Counted from the stretch's first letter, positions 33,855 to 46,887 are shown. The stretch: 64,000 nucleotides of DNA from Primulina eburnea (GCF_022965805.1 NC_133114.1:6344261-6408260); one strand, 5' to 3'. Notes: a model not told the origin generated them from the letters alone. A program made the numbers and translations.

Positions 33855-34074
33855 ACTGTTCCAACAAATTACCCAACACGTAAACCCAACATGCATGAAC
33901 ATATATCAATATTTTATGATGCACGTAAATTGAACTTAAAACATAGACATGCTGAAATCATGACTTAATGCGTAATACATAGCATAGCTCAAAACTTTAA
34001 AACTTACAGACTTGAGGTGTGACTTCGTTTGCTTCTTGCGACTGGCAGTAGGCATAACCCTTTACAAGAACACC

Positions 34075-34086
34075 GCTCTGATACCA
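34075..34086 (-). other. Primer-binding site of Tekay-1
   Basis: TGGTATCAGAGC on the minus strand, two bases from the 5' LTR end (34089). Confidence 0.9.
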
Positions 34087-34088
34087 AC

Positions 34089-36925
34089 TGTAACGAACCG
34101 TATTCTACACTACTTAAAATTTGCGGAAGAATTAAAAATTTTCTTAAATAAAAACATTCATACGGTCGTCACTCAACATTCATAAAAATAAATCTCACCA
34201 TCATCCGTCACCAATAAAATTTTGCTAAAATAAACTGTCTCAAAACGTCTCACGTTCAAATCAAAACATCAGAGTATTTTAAAAATTTGCATAAACATAA
34301 ACTTGCGGTCCTCGGGTTTAGCCTGCCACTCAGCCCAAGCCTGCCCCTTGGTCATCACCTCCTGTCTCCTCAACATAGTCACCTGCATCGATCAAGTCTA
34401 GTGAGTCTAAAGACTCAACACGTATAAACTGGAATAACTAGTACTACATATTAAGGTCGCATGCAACTTTAAAATAGGACATACATAATTGGAACTTGAA
34501 CTTGCATAATAAACTTGAACATACGTACATACATACTTCGACGTGCCATAACTTAAACTTTTCATAAACATGCTGCATACTTGAACATATTTTAACATAC
34601 ATAACTTCATCATTTTGCGTAGAGGATGTTTCAAAGCAAGTGACCCATACATAATAAACGCCTGATCAGACATACCACAGTACTGGGCTGACAGGGACGT
34701 ATCCACTGTCGCATACATGAGATCCCCGTTCATAATTTAACGGGCTGGTTGGTCCCCGTTCATAATTTAACGCTTTCCAACCACGATCTAACCCGTTCAT
34801 AATTTAACGGGGCGGAGAGGTCCTCGGCCACGTTCACCGACTTCCAAACCCATTCATAATTTGGTCACAAGTCAATTAGCATACCTCAAAAACTTAAACA
34901 TATTTTCTCTGCACGTCATACATACTTACTTGGCGTTGAGGGATTCGTTGGACTTCGACTGGGGCCGTTGCTGCAACTTACTAACGTGAATTTCATACTT
35001 AACTTGCATTGCTTAGACATAGAAAACACATGCTTACTCTCAAGTTCAATCATACCTTAGGACCTTCTACGATTTGCCACGACACGCCCTTAATAATCCT
35101 TGCACTAACCCATAACATCAAACTTAAAATGAACTTACAAATATTTCCCAAAACAAGGGTACACGGACCCCGTGCTTGGGTCCGGGAGAGGGTCCGTGTA
35201 CATACTGCCTAGAGTGTGTCGGGAAACGGAAGGGGCACGGACCCCGTGCTCGGGTCCGGATGGGGTCCGTGTAGACTCTGGAAGAAGACATTGAAAGGAA
35301 GCAAAGGCACGGACCCCGTGTCAGGGTCCGGGTAAGGGTCCGTGTAGGATACTGGAAATAGACACTAAGTGAAACCCAAAGGCACGGACCCCGTGCCCTC
35401 ATCCGTGTAAGGGTCCGTGCTGTCTCGCAAAATTGACACTGAAGGAATAACAAAGGCACGGACCCCGTGCCCGGGTCCGTGTTTGGGTCCGTGTTCGCTC
35501 GTTGCTTCGAAACCTGCGAGAAAACTTATGCACCTGCCTAATCTCCCAATTGCACATCAATGGAACGAAATTTACCATCTTAGGACTCTTCTTAGAACCC
35601 CATAACATTGCATCGAAACTTATACAAACACCTCACAATACGACGTCCACTATACTACACAACGCAACACCAATTATGCAATTAACCTCAATCCCTTTCC
35701 TACAACTTTAAACTCATTCAAACGCCTAACAACTTGCATCAAAATCTTAAAAATACACCAAACCTCAAAACTAGCATGCTTATACGCAGCAACGATCGCC
35801 CGTCAGTTTCCAACGAAGCTTGCAACACTGAAACTTCAAGACTTATCAAAATCATAACTTTTCTGAAACGCAGTTTGAGCAGTCCCACGAAAAATGCCAT
35901 AACTCACTCAATATTTGTCCAAAAATTTCGAATCATATATCAAATCGAAGGTATCGAAAAGTTACACGTTTTTGCCGTTGAAAGTTTTCCCAAAATATGA
36001 ACAGAAAAATCGCAGTTTTGACATGAACAGTAAAAAACGAGTTTTAGATCTAAAAATTTTCCTTCGAAATTGATCCGATTCATGATCCGCTCAAACTACT
36101 ATCATCATACATAACTTTTACGCATAAAAATCGACACAACGCATAATATGACTTGATCGACACAGCAAGAACAAAGTATACGTGCCTTTTTGATGATAAC
36201 GTTACCGAAACGACGTCACCGAAGCGGAGATAAGAGCGAGGTTGATCCGGGGCGATTGTGGCGCTAAAATTCTTGAGGAAACACACGAAAATCTTGCTGG
36301 AAATTATGAGGGGAGAGGGGCGGCTGCTCTAAGGACTAAGAACCCTAGTTCTTTCTTAAAAAAAATCTGAAAATACAAATGTGTTTGTGTTGTGTGTGTA
36401 ATACACGATTTTTAGGTGTGTGTAAAAGTGTGTGTGTGTGTGTGAGGCGTGTGTTTCAATTAATTAAAAGACTAACTTTTGCTTAATTAAAAAAATAATA
36501 GTCTACTAATCAAAACATTAACTCACACTTAATCTTTTAAATAAAACTCTTTAACTAAAATATAACACACCAAATTAGATTTTGAAAGTTTACAAGTCTT
36601 AAAATTACTAATTAAATATTTAGGCACAAAAATGCTAAAACTCATTAAATTAATTAAAATGCCCCCAAACTTAACTTAAAATAAAATACCATATCTAAAC
36701 TTGCCAAAAATCGTCACCGGGTCTTTTCCTCAATCCCGCCTCGAATGATCGCCTGAAACATGAAACCCGAAAGACATTTTAACGTGCATCACATAAACAT
36801 AAATAATTTAAAATAATGCATTTAAATAAATCATGCATCGCCAAAACCCATTTAAAATTAATTTAAATGATTTAATACTTAAATGAATGCATGGGTTTAT
36901 ACGTGTATTAAATTTGAGCACTACA
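34089..36925 (-). repeat. 5' LTR of Tekay-1 (2837 bp)
   Basis: Same ends as the 3' LTR (TGTAACGAACCG ... GAGCACTACA). Includes the five-unit palindromic repeat at 35162-35494. Differences from the other LTR by eye are scattered substitutions and a few single-base indels. Confidence 0.93.
35162..35494. repeat. Five-unit palindromic tandem repeat in the 5' LTR
   Basis: Counterpart of 27384-27714. Here even the first unit has the perfect CACGGACCCCGTG palindrome. Confidence 0.9.
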
Positions 36926-37272
36926 ACTGCAAATCTTTATTATAGTGAGAAAATTATAAATGTATACAGAACACTTAATATCTCACATTCTCGACCCTCG
37001 GGTATAACCGAGAAAATATTTTCTCTAACTCTCACAAGAGAACCTCACAACACTTTGATTTATCTTATTTAAGAAGCTTTGGAATTGCTTCGTTTTGTGA
37101 TGACTTATAATGGTTGAAGGACACATCTATATTTATTTATAGATGCAAGTTCTCAGAAACAATTAAATGCATATATGCTTTTGTGAAAAATTCACGCTTC
37201 ACACTGCAACAATTGAAAATTGTGTCATACTTTGATAAAGTTTTCAAACAAATTGGCCCACTTTACCTAACA

Positions 37273-38186
37273 TTTCTCCTACTTGAAGAGTTGATTTCAA
37301 TCATGTCTTCATACCACCATGCAACAGCTCATATCTGCTTTCTTATACATGCAGTCCGACTAAAGTTAAACACAACTTCAATTTGCCAATTGTTACTAAT
37401 GTCATGAGGATAATAGCTGGATTTTTATTTCCCAGAATCTTCTCTAGTATTAAGATTCTATCTTCCAAAACTGATATGATTAAATGATATTAAACCTATA
37501 TATGCTTTGTCCTAGCATGATAAACATATTTTTTTACTAAGTGAATAGCATTCTGACAGTCACAACGTAATGTGCTACCTTCAAGCTTCTGACCTAATTC
37601 TTCCATAAAGCATTTTAATCATATCATCTCCTTGCTAACCTCTATAACTGCAATGTATTCAGCTTCATTAGTCAAAAGTACCACTATCTTTTGCAAATTA
37701 GATACCCAGCTTATTGTCGTACCGCCTAATATGAACCTATACCTAGTGGTACTTTTTTTGCCATCCAGGTCACCTCCCATGTTGGCATCGACAAAACCTT
37801 GTAAACCCAAATTTGATCTTCTGAAGCATAAAGATAAACTAGCAGTACCTCAGAATCCATTTAATTGCTTCACAGTGTTGTTTTCCTGGATTGCTCATAA
37901 ACCTGCTCACAACCCCACTGCATGTGTTATGTCTGATCTGGTGCACACCATTGCATACATGAGGCTTCCGATAACATAAGCATAAGGAACTTTGTTCATA
38001 TAAGCATGCTTCTGCTCCATCGATGACGATTGTGTTTTGGTTAGTTTAAAATGACTAACCAAAGGAGTACTCACATGTTTAGCTTCATTCACGGTAATCT
38101 GCTAACCACATTTTTCACGTACTCTGAGATAACTTCAAGATTCAATTCATATGATCTCTAAAGATCCTCATTCCAAGGATTTTTTT
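37273..38186 (-). pseudogene. Tork-like copia RNase H remnant with 3' spacer
   Basis: Two minus-strand pieces belong to the copia element whose LTR is at 26176-37272. The first (38092-37907) has STPLVSHFKL and SLMYAMVCTRSDITHAVG, the RT-RH junction. The second (37810-37619) has GFVDANMGGDLDGKKSTT, TISWVSNLQK and TNEAEYIAV, the RNase H start. Frameshifts separate them, and the 5' continuation is cut at 38187 by the Tekay-2 LTR. About 340 bp of non-coding 3' region lead to the LTR. The TNT1/Tork-type resemblance is from these motifs only. Confidence 0.7.
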
Positions 38187-40567
38187 TGCAGCACCCAAAT
38201 CCTACATAGAAAAGAAAACGTGATGTGCGGAAAAGCGTGGTCCTCGGATCATGTGCGCACATCCAGCCCTGCCTACTCAGAATTTGGCACCTCCTGTCCC
38301 CTCATTGACATGCTCACCTGCAACAATCATGCCTAGTGAATCTAAAGATTCAACACACATGTACCGTGATATCAAATACATATACATATCATGCACCTGT
38401 GAAAAATACTGTAATCAACATATATTTCATAATCATGGAAAAACATGTGCATGATTGTAACCTGTCAAAACATAATAATAATAGTAACACATATCATCAT
38501 ATCAACATATACGTGTTCATTTTTTTAATTTGAGTTCCGTTCGTTAGCTGTGACTTTCGTAATATCATGTCAGTCGATGGATCCATTTACGTGTAACCGC
38601 GGTACCCTACGACGGGAACATCAGCGACAGTATTACCCGCCCACTGATCCTTGGCCTTACATATCATCTTATTAACGTATTCGTATTAGTCACAAACAAC
38701 TTCCTTCTTTCAAACATGTCATCATATTCATCATTTAATAAAACATACATATACATAAACCTTTCTTAAAATCAAGCATGCAACGTAATTTTCATAATTA
38801 CATAAAAATCATATAAATGATGCATAAACATTAGAAACATGATAAATTTTTGCTCAGGGCGCTACCAGGACTAAAATTCACCCCAGGTGCAAAATGACCA
38901 TTTTGCCCCGATAAAACCCAAGTAAAACCCAAAATGACCATTTTACCCCTGGACCTCTAGATTTCGACCCGAAGTTTATCAAACTTCTTAAAACATCCAG
39001 ATATATATAAAAAGTATTTATTAGACATAAAATCGAGCCGGTTCAAAACTTAACTGATTCATTTTAAAACTTGGACCGGGGTCTTGGTTTTAACCTGAAT
39101 CGACCCGAAACTTAACCGAGTTTTCCAAACTTTTACCATACCTAAAACAAACACTAACAGCCCCTAATCCACCAAAACCAGACTCCTTAAACCTTCTAAC
39201 AACCCCTGAAATGCTGTTGGAGTTTTGGGCAATTCCTCAATCGAAGCCCTAGGTGCAACTCTCGGCCCTAGCTCGATCACCGACCCTACCAAACCTGAAC
39301 CAGACCACCTAGGACTCAGACCAGCCCCTAATGGACCCAGCTGATCGTGAATTGCTGCCCCATGTAGCCCACACGACGCACACACCCACCACCCGAAGCA
39401 CACCCGAGCCAACACCAACGCCCCTCGCTCAAGCGGCCTCTAACCTAGTCCCAGGCACGTTTGAGCCACTCCAGGCCATGGTTCATACCCACCAGGGTCT
39501 GGTCCAGGGCTAGGGTTAACCCTTGGACAGCCGACGCCCTACAACCCTCCAAGCTAGCCTCTCCGAGAACAACCCCGAGGCATACGCATGGCTCTCAACC
39601 AATCCTAGACTCCTCACACGACCATCCTATTTTCTCTTAAACCTTCTTGACATGATTCAACCCCCTAGCAAAAATAACCGACAACCCCTTGCACCAACAC
39701 ATGAAAAACGTGAGTTTGGAACATGCAAATGTGACTTTCATGCCAAAACCTGAACAAAAACATAACTACATGTTAGATCAAAGGATAGACATGCATTTAC
39801 ATATATTTCAGCAATACTATGGCATGAATGAGGAGAAAAATAAAATAAATACAAGCGTGCCTTGATGTGTAGATGCTCAAAAACTCAAAGGATGCCGGGG
39901 AAGTACTGGAGAAGCGGGGAGAAAGCTTGTTTGAAGAGTAATGGAGGACCAAAATTGTTTAGCAAGAAGCTGCTGAAACTCACGAGAGAAGCTACTGAAA
40001 CTAAAGGAGGTGGGCGGCCAAATGCTTAGGTTTAGGGTTAGGATTAGTTTAGGGTATATTTCAATGTTAACATTGCACTGATGGGCCAAAAATAAAGATT
40101 AAGGGATAACAAAAATGTGTTGGGCCCATTAAGCAATAAATCAAACCCAAAAATACTCCCAAAAAATATTTCGTTTTGGTCCGTTTTTGAAATTATCGCG
40201 CGAGCCCTTAAAAGTCCTCCGAATCGTTAAAATTTGCGTACTGATTAAAATACGACCAGGCGAGTAAAAATACCCAACAAGGCCCATTTTTCGAAAACAT
40301 CCTTAAAAACAACTCATATTAATTAATTAAAATTAATCATGTTATAAAAAATATTTTTTTCTAATAATCCCCGGTCTCCATTCCTCATTCGAGCGTGAAA
40401 TGCATCTAGAAACCCTAAGGTGTGAACTTTTAAAAATATCATGAAATTAATCCTAGCTATGAAATAGTTATGCATTAAATGCATAAAAATAAATAAACAC
40501 ATGATTTAAATAAACCCTAGATTTCATACATTCAGGTTACGTAAATTTAAATTTCCTGGACCCTACA
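38187..40567 (-). repeat. 3' LTR of Tekay-2
   Basis: Ends CCTGGACCCTACA against the polypurine strand at 40568-40581 (AGTGGAGGAGAGT). The left end TGCAGCACCC is a best guess based on the GTGCGGAA block shared with the other Tekay LTR starts. The GTGAATCTAAAGATTCAACA block (38334-38353) is common to all three Tekay-type LTRs here. A proline-rich ORF at 39331-39513 is LTR sequence, not a gene. Confidence 0.8.
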
Positions 40568-40605
40568 ACTCTCCTCCACTTAAAATAAAATTTCGTCCTC
40601 GAAAT

Positions 40606-41118
40606 TTAAAACATACCGAATAACTCTGGGTAGAGACTCCTCATTTCGGCGTCAGTCTCCCAAATAGGCTCCTCCTCGGAATGATTCAGCCACTTGACTT
40701 TGACCATGTGTATCACCTTGTTCCGGAGCCTCCTCTCCTGTCTATCCAAAATCTGAGTGGGTATCTCCTCGAATGACATGTACGGCGTCAGCTGAAGTGG
40801 CTCATAATTCAACACATGCAAAGGATTTGACATGTACTTCAACAGCATAGAGACGTGGAACACATTATGAACTCCTACCAAATTCGGCGGTAATGCAACT
40901 CTGTATGCTAGTGTCCCAACTCTCTCTAGGATCTCGAACGGTCCAATGAATCTAGGGCTGAGCTTGCCCTTCTTCCTAAATCTCATCATACCCTTCATCG
41001 GTGCAACTTTCACAAAAACGTGATCCCCTACTGCGAACTCAAGATCTATGCGCCTCTGATCTGCATAACTTTTTTGGAGGCTCTGAGCGGTCCTCATCAT
41101 GTCCTGAATCTTGACCAC
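40606..41118 (-). pseudogene. Tekay-2 integrase C-terminus with chromodomain-like end
   Basis: A 170-residue open frame collinear with 29220-29810: SYADQRRIDLEFAVGDHVF, KLSPRFIGPFEI, RVALPPNLVGVHNVFHVSML, LDRQERRLRNK and VKVKWLNHSEEEPIWE, ending ELFGMF at a proper stop. This shows the normal C-terminus that Tekay-1 has lost by frameshift. It is part of a dead element. Confidence 0.85.
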
Positions 41119-41659
41119 TAACTCTGCAGTCTGCCTGACAATATCCGGACCTAACTCTGCTCTCTCTCCTACCTCATTCTAATACACTGGAGACCACATT
41201 TCCTCCTGTACAGTGCCTTGTATGGAGCCATACCGATCGATGCCTGATAACTGTTGTATGTGAACTCCACAAGAGGTAACTTCGGTTCCCAGCTGCCTGG
41301 AAGTCGCTCATGCAAGCTCGGAGTAGGCCCTCCAGAATCTGAATCACCCTCTCTGACTGTCCTTCTGTCTGAGGATGGAAGCAGTACTGAATAGCATCTT
41401 AGTTCCCAATGCTTGGTGTAGACTCATCCAGAACGCAGACATGATGGACACTGGAATCCCGTGCAGTCTGACTATCTCTATGATGTACAGCTCTGCGTAT
41501 TGAGTCATGGTGAGAGTCTTCCTGATCGGTAGGAAATTGAGCTGATTTGGTGAGCCGATCAACTATCACCTTGATGGCATTATATTCACTAGTAGTCCTC
41601 GGAAGCCCTGTCACAAAGTCCATGGTGACGTTTTCCCATTTCCACTCGAGAATAGGGAG
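41119..41659 (-). pseudogene. Tekay-2 integrase core remnant
   Basis: Overlapping frames show [15 protein letters not shown] and [12 protein letters not shown] (41623-41399), then [10 protein letters not shown] and [12 protein letters not shown] (41562-41344). About 30 residues around the second catalytic Asp are deleted compared with Tekay-1 (SIMS runs straight into [13 protein letters not shown]). Several indels make it non-functional. Upstream it is interrupted by the solo LTR at 41665. Confidence 0.8.
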
Positions 41660-41664
41660 TGATC

Positions 41665-44600
41665 TGTAAAGGCCCGTATTTCGTATTCATAATTTTGCGG
41701 AATTATTTAAAAAAAAAATCTAAATAAATAAATAATTTGCCCAATTTATAAAATAAACATGTATAAATAATTTTCCCATTTATAAAATAAACATGTAAAT
41801 AATTTTAACTTTAACTTAACAGCGGAAGAAAATATTGTTTTCAATCAACAATTTAAAAATAATCCAATGTAAACAACAATTTAAAAATAACCCAACGTAT
41901 TAAAATTGAGTTTAAAAATAAAAGGTGCATAAACCAAAACATGAGGTCCTCGGGTTTACTACTGCTGTCCCAAGATCGCTCACTGGTCCACGCCCTCCGT
42001 CCCGACCTCATCAGTACCTACAACAATCAAGTCTAGTGAGTCTAAAGACTCAACATGTATATATCGTGAATAACAAGTAAATATATCATAAAATCGCATG
42101 CAACTTAAAAATAGAGTATCGTAAGGCGTACGGTGAAAATCATATCATGAATAATTGTAATTACGTGCATATCTGAAAATCATACGTAAAAGCTTTGCTC
42201 CATAGAGCTCTGTCATAACATATCATAATTTCTTGTAGAGATAATGTTTCTAAGCAAGTGGCCCATAACATAGCGTAAGCGCCTGATCAGACTAAACCAC
42301 AGTATACTGGGCGGTAGAGATCAATCACAGCCCTTGGACTGGATGTTCGTACCCATACATAATCATAAACCGGTCGTAATTCACCGGGCGGAGAGGTCCT
42401 CGGTTGCGCCTACCGACTTCCAAACCCATAAGCATAAGGTGGCCACAAGACATATAGCATATATCTCAAAAATAAGCATTTTATATTTTATTGCACGTAA
42501 TATAATTATAACTTATTTTTACCGGATGAGTTGGATCGTTCCCAGGCTCGCTGCGACTTACTTCTAATATGTGACACATGCAAATAATATAATCTTGATT
42601 TAAACTTGACAACCGAATTAAAAACTTAACAATAGAACCAAAAATGAGACTAATAGGACCACCCACTTGGTTTTTCAATCATGGTATCGTACTAACCCGA
42701 ACCAACATTAACCGACGTTTAACCATGATTAAAAATACCCAAACTTACTGAAAAATATGCATAAGAATTGTAAAACACGAAAATAGGTGAAAGGAATCCA
42801 AAAACATAAAACACTCTTTCGAGAGTCATTTTGGCACCTTTCACCGTAAATTCTCGTACGACCTCTAAACTCGACCAAATCACAAACGGCCAAACACATG
42901 ACCTTCCTAACTCATTGAGGTACTGTCCAGTCCAAGGCCATGGGCTAAAAGCTAACCAAGGACTCAAACAACACCAAAAACCGTGACCCAAGTTGCTGTC
43001 AAAAATCAGAAAAATACAGCAGCGGCTATGTTGCTTGTTTGGGTTCAAACTCTGAAATATTTTGACACTTGGCTTGAACCATCAACCCTAGACTCTTACC
43101 AACATCCTAAGGCATGGCTTGGACCATGGCTAAGGGCTAGAAGCCAACCACAAACCAAACCACACCCCAAAACCGAAATTATACTCACACAGAAAATCAG
43201 ATTTTGCAAACCGAAGGGTACTTGTCATGTTTCTGTAAAAATCTGAGGGACCTATGACACCAGCTTTGAAAAGATGATTTGTTCACGTCTAGACATGATA
43301 AGAAAGGGATCTAACCATGGCTACAGCCCCTAGGACAGCCAGGATTCGAACACCCCCTTTAAACAACTCAAAGACAGAAAACGTGCACAAAATCTGTACT
43401 CATGGAATTGTTGCTGTCCTATCTTTATTTCTGAGTGTATGGACTGAAACAAGTGAACCAACAACACCTTAACACACTCTAATTCATGCCTAGAAGCTGC
43501 CATGTGTGCCTGGAACCGAAGCAACCACCTGGATTCATCAAAACAACTCAACCGTAAAGCTGAACACAAAGGGCCGTGAAGGCGTTCAGAAATTTCAGAA
43601 TGTTTGCTGTCAAATTTCGAGTTGCTGCTTATATCATGAATATATTATGGTTTCAAATATCTAATATGACTTGATTGAAGAGCAAAGAAACAATATATAC
43701 ATGCCTGGAATTTGTTTTGAAGAAAAACAAATCAAAACGACAATACGACGCGACGAGATCGGAGTTGGCTTCCTTCTTGTTCAGCTGCTGTTATTCTCGA
43801 TTATTTGCTGATGCTTTCTTCTGTAATTTCGAAGGTGGGGTTGTGGGGGATGTAGGCAAGGAAGGTGAATGATTTAATAGGTGTTAAAGGTGACATTATA
43901 TGCCTTAAAATGAGAGTTACAAGTGAAGCTTTGAATGGAATTTGAAATGCATTTTGATTCCCTTTTTCTGCCGATTCTTTTCCCTTCTTCTTGCTGTTGT
44001 TTACGTTTTAGTTGTTAGCATGAAGGGGTTGAGGAGCTTCAAAGAGAATTATGATACATGTATTACCCCTAATTATGGAGTTTAAAAGTGGGAAATCAAT
44101 GCACTATAAAAAAACATTTAGTGGTAAATTTGAATGGGTTTGAATTGCTTCTCCTTCACTCCTTATTGCCGTTGGTTTTTTTCTCATTTCTTTGCTGCTT
44201 GGTCTCATTCATTTATTAGTAAATTAGTTGGGGAGAAATGAGGTGCTTTATTGCATTTAAATTTCCTACTAATTAGAGAATTAGAATAGGACATGAATAC
44301 ACCATGAAGTGTAATTAGAGATAGTTTGAATGGAGAGTTATCAACCTTTGAAATATTTTAAATGTTGGTCATTATTATTAATTTGCATTGTATATTTTTA
44401 TTTAAACCTTGCATTTTAATTGTTTAAGATTTTAAACCTTCATTATATTTATTTTAATGCATTAACAAATTAATTTAGTTTAGCATCTTGCTTAGAACTT
44501 TTGCATGGCATACATGACCTCAATTTAAATGTTTAAATGCTATGTTTAATTTCTTGAATATATTTACCCTATATTAGTTCATCCCCAATTGTTTACCCAT

Positions 44601-44961
44601 TTTACTTAAACTTTAATTAAATATTTTACCTAATAGAATTTATTTACTAATTTGACTCCCATTAATTTAATAAATCCTAAAACATTTTTTTTTCTTCAAA
44701 TTAAATTATTTCTTGACTTAAATTAAATTTAGGAATAGTTGTCTTATTATTAATCTTATCTCAAATCTCTAAACTCCGGTCCGGCCTCGCGTATTTATCC
44801 TAAAAAGATAAAACTAAACTTTTGCATTTAAAATAAATAGTTATGACTTGTCAAATATCAAAATGAATTAGACCCTTCATATATATATATAAATCATTTT
44901 TAAATTTAAATAGTAATAATTATGCATGGCTTATACGTAGTCTGATTTTCGGGTCGTTACA
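41665..44961 (-). repeat. Solo LTR of a third Tekay-like element (3297 bp)
   Basis: TGTAAAGGCCCG at the left, GGGTCGTTACA at the right, flanked by perfect 5-bp duplications 'tgatc' (41660-41664 and 44962-44966). It has the TCTAGTGAGTCTAAAGACTC and CGGGCGGAGAGGTCCTCGG blocks shared with the Tekay-1 LTR, but no internal region. It lies exactly within the integrase of Tekay-2. LTR-LTR recombination most likely removed the rest. Confidence 0.9.
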
Positions 44962-44966
44962 TGATC

Positions 44967-45290
44967 TCAGCTTCCCTGCAAATCTCTAATGCTCTGCTTT
45001 GACCTGCTGACAAGTCAAACACTCGGAAACGAATCGTAAAATATCCCGCTTCATGCCCGGCCACCAATAAATAGTCTGCACATCCTTATACATCTTCGTA
45101 CTCCTTGGGTGGATGGAGTACGGGGCGCTGTGGGCCTCACTCAAGATATTTTCTCTAAGCGAATCACTTTCAGGAATCAATAGACGGTCTCTATATCTGA
45201 CTATGTCATCCACAACTGCATACAGTCTCTGGCCCTTAGCCTCATCCCTCTGTCTCCACTTCTGTAACCACTTCCACCACTGTGTACAAT
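44967..45290 (-). pseudogene. Tekay-2 integrase N-terminus (zinc-binding)
   Basis: The frame 45213-44986 has [22 protein letters not shown] and [13 protein letters not shown], the HHCC zinc-binding region that precedes the integrase core. It continues across the solo LTR into 41659. Upstream, about 45291, the sequence switches to LTR DNA. Confidence 0.85.
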
Positions 45291-46887
45291 CTCTGGACCT
45301 CTAGATTTCGACCCAAATTTTACCAAACTCCTTAAAACATCCCGATATATATAAAAAGTATTTCTTAGACATAAACTCGAGCCCGGTTCAAAACTTAACC
45401 GATTCGTTTTAAAACTTGGACCGATGTCCCTGTTTTAACTCGAATCGACTCGAAACTTAACTGAGTTTTCCTGAAATTTTACCATACCTAAAACACACAT
45501 AACAGACCCTAATCAATCAAAACTAAACCCCCTAAACTTCAAAGAGCCCCTGTAATGCTGCTGGAGTTTTCGGAAATTCCCCAATCGAAGCCCTAGGTGC
45601 AACTCTCGACCCTAGCTCGATCACCGCCCCTTCAAAACCCAAACCAGACCACCTAGGACTCAGACCAGCCCCTACTGGACCCATCTGATCGTGACTTGCT
45701 GCCCCATGCACCCCACACGATGCACACACCCAATAGCTCCACCAGAAGCACACACGTGCCAACACCAATGCCCCTCGCTCAAGTGGCCTCTAACCTAGTC
45801 CCAGCCACGTTTGAGCCACTCCAGGCCACGGTTCAGACCCAACGGGGTCTGGTCTAGGGCTAGGGTTAACCCTTGTGCAGCCGATGCCCTACAACCCTCC
45901 AAGCTAGCCTCGCCGATAACAACCCCCAGGCATACACACGGCTCTCAACCAATCCTCGACTCCTCACTCGAATCCAGCCTATTTTCTCTTAAACCTTGAC
46001 ATGATTCAGCCCCCTAGCAACAACAACCGACAACACCTTGCACCAACACATGAAAAACATGTGTTTGGAACATGAAAATGCGATTTTCATGCCAAAACTT
46101 GAACAAAAACATAACTACATGTTATATCAAAGGATGGACACGCATTTACATATATATCAGCAATACGATGGCGTGAATGAGGAGAAAAATAAAATAAATA
46201 CAAGCGTGCCTTGATGTGTAGATGCTCAAAAACTCGAAGGATGTCGGGGAAGTACCAGAGGAGGGCCGAATTCTTTTAGCAAGATGCTACTGAAACTCAC
46301 GAGAGAAGCTGCTGAAACTAAAGGGGGTGGGCGGCCAAATGCTTAGATTTAGGGTTAGGATTAGTTTAGGGTATATTTAAATGTAATATTGCATTGATGG
46401 GCCAAAAATACAGATTAAGGGATAACAAAAAGGTGTTGGGCCCATTAAGCACTAAATCAAAACCAACAAGCCCAAAATGATCCAAAAATATTTCGTTTTG
46501 GTATATTTTTTAAATTATCGCTCGAGCCCTCAAAAGTCCTCTAAATAGTTAAATTTACGTACCAGTTAAAAATACGACCAGGCGAGTAAAATTACCCACC
46601 AAGACCCATTTTTCAAATATCCTTAAAAACAACTCATATTAATTAATTAAAATTGATTATTTATAAAAAAATATTTTTTTTCGATAATCCTCGGTCTCCG
46701 TTCCTTGTCCGAGCGCGAAATGCATCTAGAAACCCTAATGCGTGGACTTTTAAAATATCGTGACATTAATCATAGCCACACAATAATTATGCATTAAATA
46801 CATAAAAATAAATAAAGATGTGATTTAAAAAAAGCCCTAGATTGCATGCATTCGGATTGCATAAATTTAAATTTTCTGAACCTTACA
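45291..46887 (-). repeat. Truncated 5' LTR of Tekay-2
   Basis: Collinear with 38953-40567 of the 3' LTR, starting CTGGACCTCTAGATTTCGAC. The two differ at many positions, far more than the Tekay-1 pair, so this is an older insertion. The right end CCTTACA matches the family end. Confidence 0.85.

Larger units (their letters stand above)
26310..36925 (-). mobile_element. Tekay/Del-type Ty3/gypsy chromovirus, full length (Tekay-1)
   Basis: A 10,616-bp element with 2.84-kb LTRs, polypurine tract, gag, protease, RT, RNase H, integrase and a C-terminal chromodomain-like region, then PBS, all on the minus strand. Perfect TSD 'actgc'. Large LTRs, RT-RH-INT order and the LDRQERRLRNK region are typical of the Tekay (Del) chromovirus lineage. 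The LTRs are about 99.5% identical by eye (roughly 14 substitutions and 6 small indels), so insertion is young. Yet the pol region carries about eight single-base frameshifts. Probably not autonomous as written. Confidence 0.93.
26176..37272 (-). repeat. 3' LTR of a Tork-like copia element, split by the Tekay-1 insertion
   Basis: Outer parts are 26176-26309 and 36926-37272. Ends are TGTTGGG and CCTAACA, an imperfect terminal inverted repeat, giving an original LTR of about 476 bp. A related LTR piece lies at 62078-62290, which runs through the insertion point without interruption and so confirms the empty-site structure. The duplicated ACTGC at 26305-26309 and 36926-36930 is the TSD of the inserted chromovirus. 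The polypurine-rich strand follows at 37273-37285. Confidence 0.8.
38187..46887 (-). mobile_element. Second Tekay-like chromovirus, internally deleted (Tekay-2)
   Basis: Minus-strand order from right to left: truncated LTR (45291-46887), integrase N-terminus, nested solo LTR, integrase core and C-terminus with chromodomain, polypurine tract, full LTR. PBS, gag, protease, RT and RNase H are missing together with the first 770 bp or so of the right-hand LTR. The deletion joins the integrase zinc-finger region directly to mid-LTR sequence at about 45291. No matching TSD is seen ('ttttt' left, 'tagcc' right), so the left LTR boundary is approximate. Confidence 0.75.

Noticed and set aside
39331..39513. 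Proline/threonine-rich ORF
   Set aside because: It lies inside the Tekay-2 LTR and its counterpart in the other LTR (45700-45860) is not conserved as a protein.
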